Shown here piece by piece: positions 60,869 through 64,000 of a DNA stretch of 64,000 nucleotides (position 1 is the first letter of the stretch; each line of letters starts with the position of its first letter). The DNA lies in the NCBI GenBank assembly GCA_016789905.1, contig JAEUQC010000114.1, positions 1 through 64,000 on the forward strand, read 5' to 3'. Made by a program: the position numbers and the translations under genes. The notes under the pieces were generated by a model, which was not told where the DNA came from, searched no databases, and saw only the letters and a list, made by a program, of their open reading frames with translations. Source of the DNA: Bryobacterales bacterium. Its GTDB lineage: Bacteria; Acidobacteriota; Terriglobia; Bryobacterales; Bryobacteraceae.

Positions 60869-61927
60869 CTATTGCTCGCGGCCGAACTTCAGGAAACCCG
60901 CGCCCTGGTAGAGAATCAGCAGTTTGTTCGCAGGCGTGAGGTCGATGATGGGTTTAGAAAATACGCCGCTCGCGTCGACTGTCTCCCAGATCCCGTTACG
61001 CCACAAGCGGACAACGTCAGCCGTTGACGTGTAGGCGATTACAGGAACATTCGCTGCCAGCATCTGGATGGAGCAGTGCGGCCGCACGGTTTCTCCCGTT
61101 TCGTTCGCGTTCTGAATCCCCTGCCACTGGCCTGTATTCGGGCTGCGGTGTACCATGCGCACATTTAATGAAGCGTTCGTGAAGCAGAAGTGCGTTGGGG
61201 CGGTGGACTTCTGCATGTCGGCGCTGGTAATGTTGCTCGCCGGCAATTGCCCGAAAATGGCTGAGAATGTCCCGGCGTTCCCGCTCACAGTGGCCGCACC
61301 GTTGTTGCCCGCGGCCAAAAACCGGATACTCGATTCCGAGACCAATTCAATGGCCACCGGACTCATCCCATCGATCTCCGTGAGGTTGATCTTCAGCGGG
61401 GTGGTCCATGTGCCGGCCGGGGTCCGTTTGGTGTAGAAGACGCCGTTGTTGACACCGTTCGTCGTGCGCAACCTGTAGATGAAGTAGCTATTGCCGAGTG
61501 CGTCAGCCTGACCGACAATGGTGTCGGCCACCTGCGTCAATGTGTTATTCGGAAGCTTAACGCTGCCACAGGCCCAGTTGGCGCTGGGCCCGCAGTTCCC
61601 GGCGCCGGGTGTTACCTGGAGTGCGAAACGGAATACACTGCCGTTCCAATAGCTGATAAGGCCCGCACCACGTGTGCCAACGGAGGCAAATATCTTGCTG
61701 GGATTGGCGAAGTTGAGAACTGTCTCCGGAACAAGAGCCCCACCGTTGGAGGTAGCGGCCATGAGTGTGTTCGCGTTGTGATAGGCCACCAGGGTTCGTT
61801 CCCCGTTCAGAACGACACGCGAGGCCATGTGGCCTTCGGTGGCGTTGGAAATCGTTTCGAATGTCCAGGCGGCGTGCATGAGCGGAGCGGCCAACAGGAG
61901 AGAGCAGATGCCACGGATTGGGTTCAT
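60869..61927 (-). CDS. Exported protein of unknown function, beta-propeller-like
   Basis: This 352-residue protein has a signal peptide (MNPIRGICSLLLAAPLMHA) and a Thr/Asn/Ser-rich beta-structured body with repeated motifs such as LVAYHNANTLMAATSNGG, GNSYFIYRLRTTNGV, VIAYTSTADVVRLWRNG and LLILYQGAGFLKFGREQ, suggesting a propeller. No family I recognise. The stop lies three bases from the end of the convergent TPR gene. Confidence 0.65.
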   Translation of the reverse strand: MNPIRGICSLLLAAPLMHAAWTFETISNATEGHMASRVVLNGERTLVAYHNANTLMAATSNGGALVPETVLNFANPSKIFASVGTRGAGLISYWNGSVFRFALQVTPGAGNCGPSANWACGSVKLPNNTLTQVADTIVGQADALGNSYFIYRLRTTNGVNNGVFYTKRTPAGTWTTPLKINLTEIDGMSPVAIELVSESSIRFLAAGNNGAATVSGNAGTFSAIFGQLPASNITSADMQKSTAPTHFCFTNASLNVRMVHRSPNTGQWQGIQNANETGETVRPHCSIQMLAANVPVIAYTSTADVVRLWRNGIWETVDASGVFSKPIIDLTPANKLLILYQGAGFLKFGREQ

Positions 61928-61964
61928 ACTCCGAGAAGCGGAATTGGCTGGCGTAATTTTTCAG

Positions 61965-63071
61965 TCACTTCCGTCGCGCCACTACCGCCGCCGCAAACGC
62001 CGCCCTCTCCTCCGCCCGCACATGCGAACCCATCCGTGCAATCGCACCCAGCACCGCCGCTTCGTCCACCTCCCCGCACTTCTCCAGCACCATCCGGAAA
62101 CACTCCAGGTACCCTCCCCGGTCCCACTCCAAATGGCACCACGGACCTACCCAGTGATTCCAAAAATGCAGCGGCGCCCCCAGCAGTCTTTGCCATCGCG
62201 GATCACCATTTGGAATTCCCGCCCGCTCCATCGCCAACCGCAGAATCGCCGGGTCCCCGCCCTTGGCAGCGGCGCCTAGCAGTTGCTCCGCCACCGTTCC
62301 CGAACTGAATCCGTCATCGGGCAACACCGCGTCCCCGTGTTTCTCCAACAACGCCAACGCCAAATCCATCCGCCGGTACAGCCCCGCCATTGACGCATTC
62401 GGCTCCCCTCCATACGCAATCAACAACGCGATCATCCGCTCATCGCGCTGCCCGTAGGCCTCCGATAACGGCGTGCCACTTGCATAGACGCGCCCATTCG
62501 CATCCGCGCCGTGGCGCAGCAACACCTCCGCCATCTCATGATCCCCACGCCGCACGCACGCATACAACGGCATCCCCCAGCTCTCTTCTCCGCCCCCCAC
62601 ATCCACACGCGCATCCGGATCCATGCCGCGCTCCAACAACTGTTCCAACACATCCGCGCGCCCAGCATCCACAGCCACGCGCAGCAACCCGCCTTCATCA
62701 TCCATCGGCGCGGCATCCGGAAGCGGTGGCCTCCCCGTCCGTACCGCATCATAGGCAGCCTCCGCGCCGAGCGCTTCCCGCATCGCCGCCATCAGCCTCT
62801 CCGCCGCCATTCGGTCCTCCCCGCTCACCAGCAGCAGGCACTCCACGCAATCCGTGGTCAACAGGAATCGCCAGACCGTCTCCTCTTCAGAGGCCCCGTC
62901 GAGGCCAGCAACAACCCGCCTCGCACCGGCCCGCACCAATTCCGCTTCCACCTCGGCCGGGGACTCCGCGCCCCACAACAGACACGCAAACGGCGCCGGA
63001 ATCGATGGCAAAGCCTCCCCCGCTCGCAACGGGCGCAGCCAGACTCTCCGCCCGCCGGCTTGCAGGATCAC
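61965..63071 (-). CDS. Ankyrin-repeat protein
   Basis: This 368-residue cytoplasmic protein has ankyrin-type repeats in its central part: LLRVAVDAGRADVLEQLLER, GMDPDARV, then PLYACVRRGDHEMAEVLLRH, GADANGRV and LSEAYGQRDERMIALLIAYG. The N-terminal third has no clear family. Ankyrin repeats mediate protein interactions. It is three bases downstream of the DUF1501 gene on the same strand. Confidence 0.85.
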   Translation of the reverse strand: MILQAGGRRVWLRPLRAGEALPSIPAPFACLLWGAESPAEVEAELVRAGARRVVAGLDGASEEETVWRFLLTTDCVECLLLVSGEDRMAAERLMAAMREALGAEAAYDAVRTGRPPLPDAAPMDDEGGLLRVAVDAGRADVLEQLLERGMDPDARVDVGGGEESWGMPLYACVRRGDHEMAEVLLRHGADANGRVYASGTPLSEAYGQRDERMIALLIAYGGEPNASMAGLYRRMDLALALLEKHGDAVLPDDGFSSGTVAEQLLGAAAKGGDPAILRLAMERAGIPNGDPRWQRLLGAPLHFWNHWVGPWCHLEWDRGGYLECFRMVLEKCGEVDEAAVLGAIARMGSHVRAEERAAFAAAVVARRK

Positions 63072-63073
63072 AG

Positions 63074-64000
63074 TTACGCCATGATCCCTTTCACGACATG
63101 ACCATGAATATCGGTCAGCCGGAAATCACGTCCCGACTGCCGGAACGTCAGCTTCAAATGGTCCATCCCCAGCAGGTGCAGCATGGTCGCATGCAGATCG
63201 TGGAAGTGAACCTTGTCGGTCACGGAATAGTATCCGTAGTCGTCAGTGGAGCCATACGACAGCCCGGCCTTCACGCCTCCGCCCGCCATCCACATCGTGA
63301 ACGCTTCCGGATTGTGATCCCGCCCATCGGAACCTTGCGCCGTTGGCGTACGGCCGAACTCGCCGCCCCACAAAACCAGCGTATCTTGCAGCAATCCGCG
63401 CGATTTCAAGTCCTGCAATAACGCGGCGATTGGCTTATCCACTTCGCGTGCATTCTGCTCGTGATCCCGTTTCAGCCGCTCGTGCTGGTCCCACTTATAG
63501 GTGTGGCTCACCTGCACAAACCGCACGCCCTTTTCCGAAAACCGCCGCGCCATCAGGCACTGCCGGCCAAAGTCCTCGGTGATGGGATTGTCCAATCCGT
63601 ACAGCTTCTTCGTCGCTTCGCTTTCTCCGCTCAGGTCCTGCAACTCAGGCGCCTCGGTCTGCATACGGAAGGCCAGTTCAAACGATTCAATCCGCCCTTC
63701 CAGCGCACGGTCCGGTCCGGTCATCTCCAGTTGCTTTCGGTTCAATTCCTGGCTGTAGTCGATCTCCTTCCGCTGTATTTCGCGCGGCGTCTCCGTGTTC
63801 GAAATAAATGGAATCTTTGCGTCCTTGGCCGCAATGCCCACAGACCCAATCGCCGTACCCGCATACGGCGCGGGCAAAAATGCCGACCCGAAATTGTTCG
63901 CGCCCCCGTGGCTCTGCGTCGGGCATATCGTAATAAAACCGGGCATGTTCTGGTTCTCGCTGCCGAGCCCGTAGGTGATCCACGATCCCATGCTCGGCCG
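63074..64000 (-). CDS. DUF1501-family protein, 5' end outside the window
   Basis: This gene reads in from the right edge and ends at 63074, giving about 309 C-terminal residues. It carries features of DUF1501 sulfatase/alkaline phosphatase-like proteins: SHTYKWDQHERLKRDHEQ, WGGEFGRTPTAQGSDGRDHN (metal-binding-site region), MWMAGGGVKAGLSYG and HFHDLHATMLHLLGMDH. They are usually Tat-exported and abundant in Planctomycetes and Acidobacteria, often next to DUF1553/DUF1549 genes. The start and signal lie outside. Confidence 0.88.
   Translation of the reverse strand, partial: RPSMGSWITYGLGSENQNMPGFITICPTQSHGGANNFGSAFLPAPYAGTAIGSVGIAAKDAKIPFISNTETPREIQRKEIDYSQELNRKQLEMTGPDRALEGRIESFELAFRMQTEAPELQDLSGESEATKKLYGLDNPITEDFGRQCLMARRFSEKGVRFVQVSHTYKWDQHERLKRDHEQNAREVDKPIAALLQDLKSRGLLQDTLVLWGGEFGRTPTAQGSDGRDHNPEAFTMWMAGGGVKAGLSYGSTDDYGYYSVTDKVHFHDLHATMLHLLGMDHLKLTFRQSGRDFRLTDIHGHVVKGIMA

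Overview
The window looks like chromosomal DNA of an acidobacterium, most likely near Solibacter/Bryobacter. This is inferred from high GC, a VWFA-domain secreted protein and a DUF1501 protein of the kinds common in that group, many Sec/Tat-exported proteins, an Omp85/TamB outer-membrane operon, and dense toxin-antitoxin content. No rRNA, tRNA, CRISPR array, insertion sequence or prophage was recognised. Genes are packed tightly, often with ATGA-type overlaps, and only two convincing intrinsic terminators were found (31171-31211 and 49954-49983).

Layout. 1-1.0 kb: a small HU/IHF-like protein translationally coupled to an HU-like/TIR fusion, a candidate conflict or defence unit. 1.0-9.2 kb: a TPR protein, uvrC, two metallophosphoesterases, a three-domain exported amidohydrolase/hydrolase and a UMF1-type transporter. 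9.2-9.9 kb: an AbrB-like/PIN toxin-antitoxin pair. 9.9-11.3 kb: a YhdH-family reductase and a NIPSNAP-like protein. 11.3-23.7 kb: the two halves of an AddAB-like helicase-nuclease lie at the ends and enclose a 6.7-kb accessory island. The island holds an RHH/PIN pair, an operon of AAA ATPase, Toprim-like DUF4276 (interrupted by an in-frame stop) and HicB-like protein, a YhcG/DUF1016 nuclease bracketed by an SRPBCC gene and its broken duplicate, and a membrane protein with its winged-helix regulator. 23.7-24.3 kb: a 158-bp tandem repeat array and a partial duplication of a methyltransferase 3' end.

24.3-33.1 kb: sugar epimerase and methyltransferase, a PfkB kinase, an EamA transporter with a 192-bp tandem duplication at its 3' end, a zinc-ribbon membrane protein, a 2-hydroxyacid dehydrogenase, an acyl desaturase and a TIM-barrel isomerase. 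33.1-34.0 kb: a graveyard of decayed toxin-antitoxin genes. 34.0-51.0 kb: HD hydrolase plus dicarboxylate symporter, an ECF sigma operon, selB, a VWFA protein, an acyl-CoA carboxylase subunit, a PQQ-propeller protein, a TPR protein, a MocR regulator, and an operon of glycosylasparaginase, MFS transporter, dicluster ferredoxin and an unrecognised Cys-rich protein; then gapA. 51.0-58.9 kb: TamB, SurA-like and Omp85 in one operon. 59-64 kb: a TPR protein with a dead protease-like domain, a secreted protein, an ankyrin protein and a truncated DUF1501 gene.

By eye the + strand is C-rich from 1 to about 25 kb, G-rich from about 26 to 60 kb, and C-rich again after about 62 kb, whatever the gene direction. 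This suggests that the central segment is inverted relative to its flanks. The candidates for a previously undescribed system are the HU plus HU-TIR unit (258-1015) and, secondly, the dicluster ferredoxin plus Cys-rich protein pair (48436-49958).
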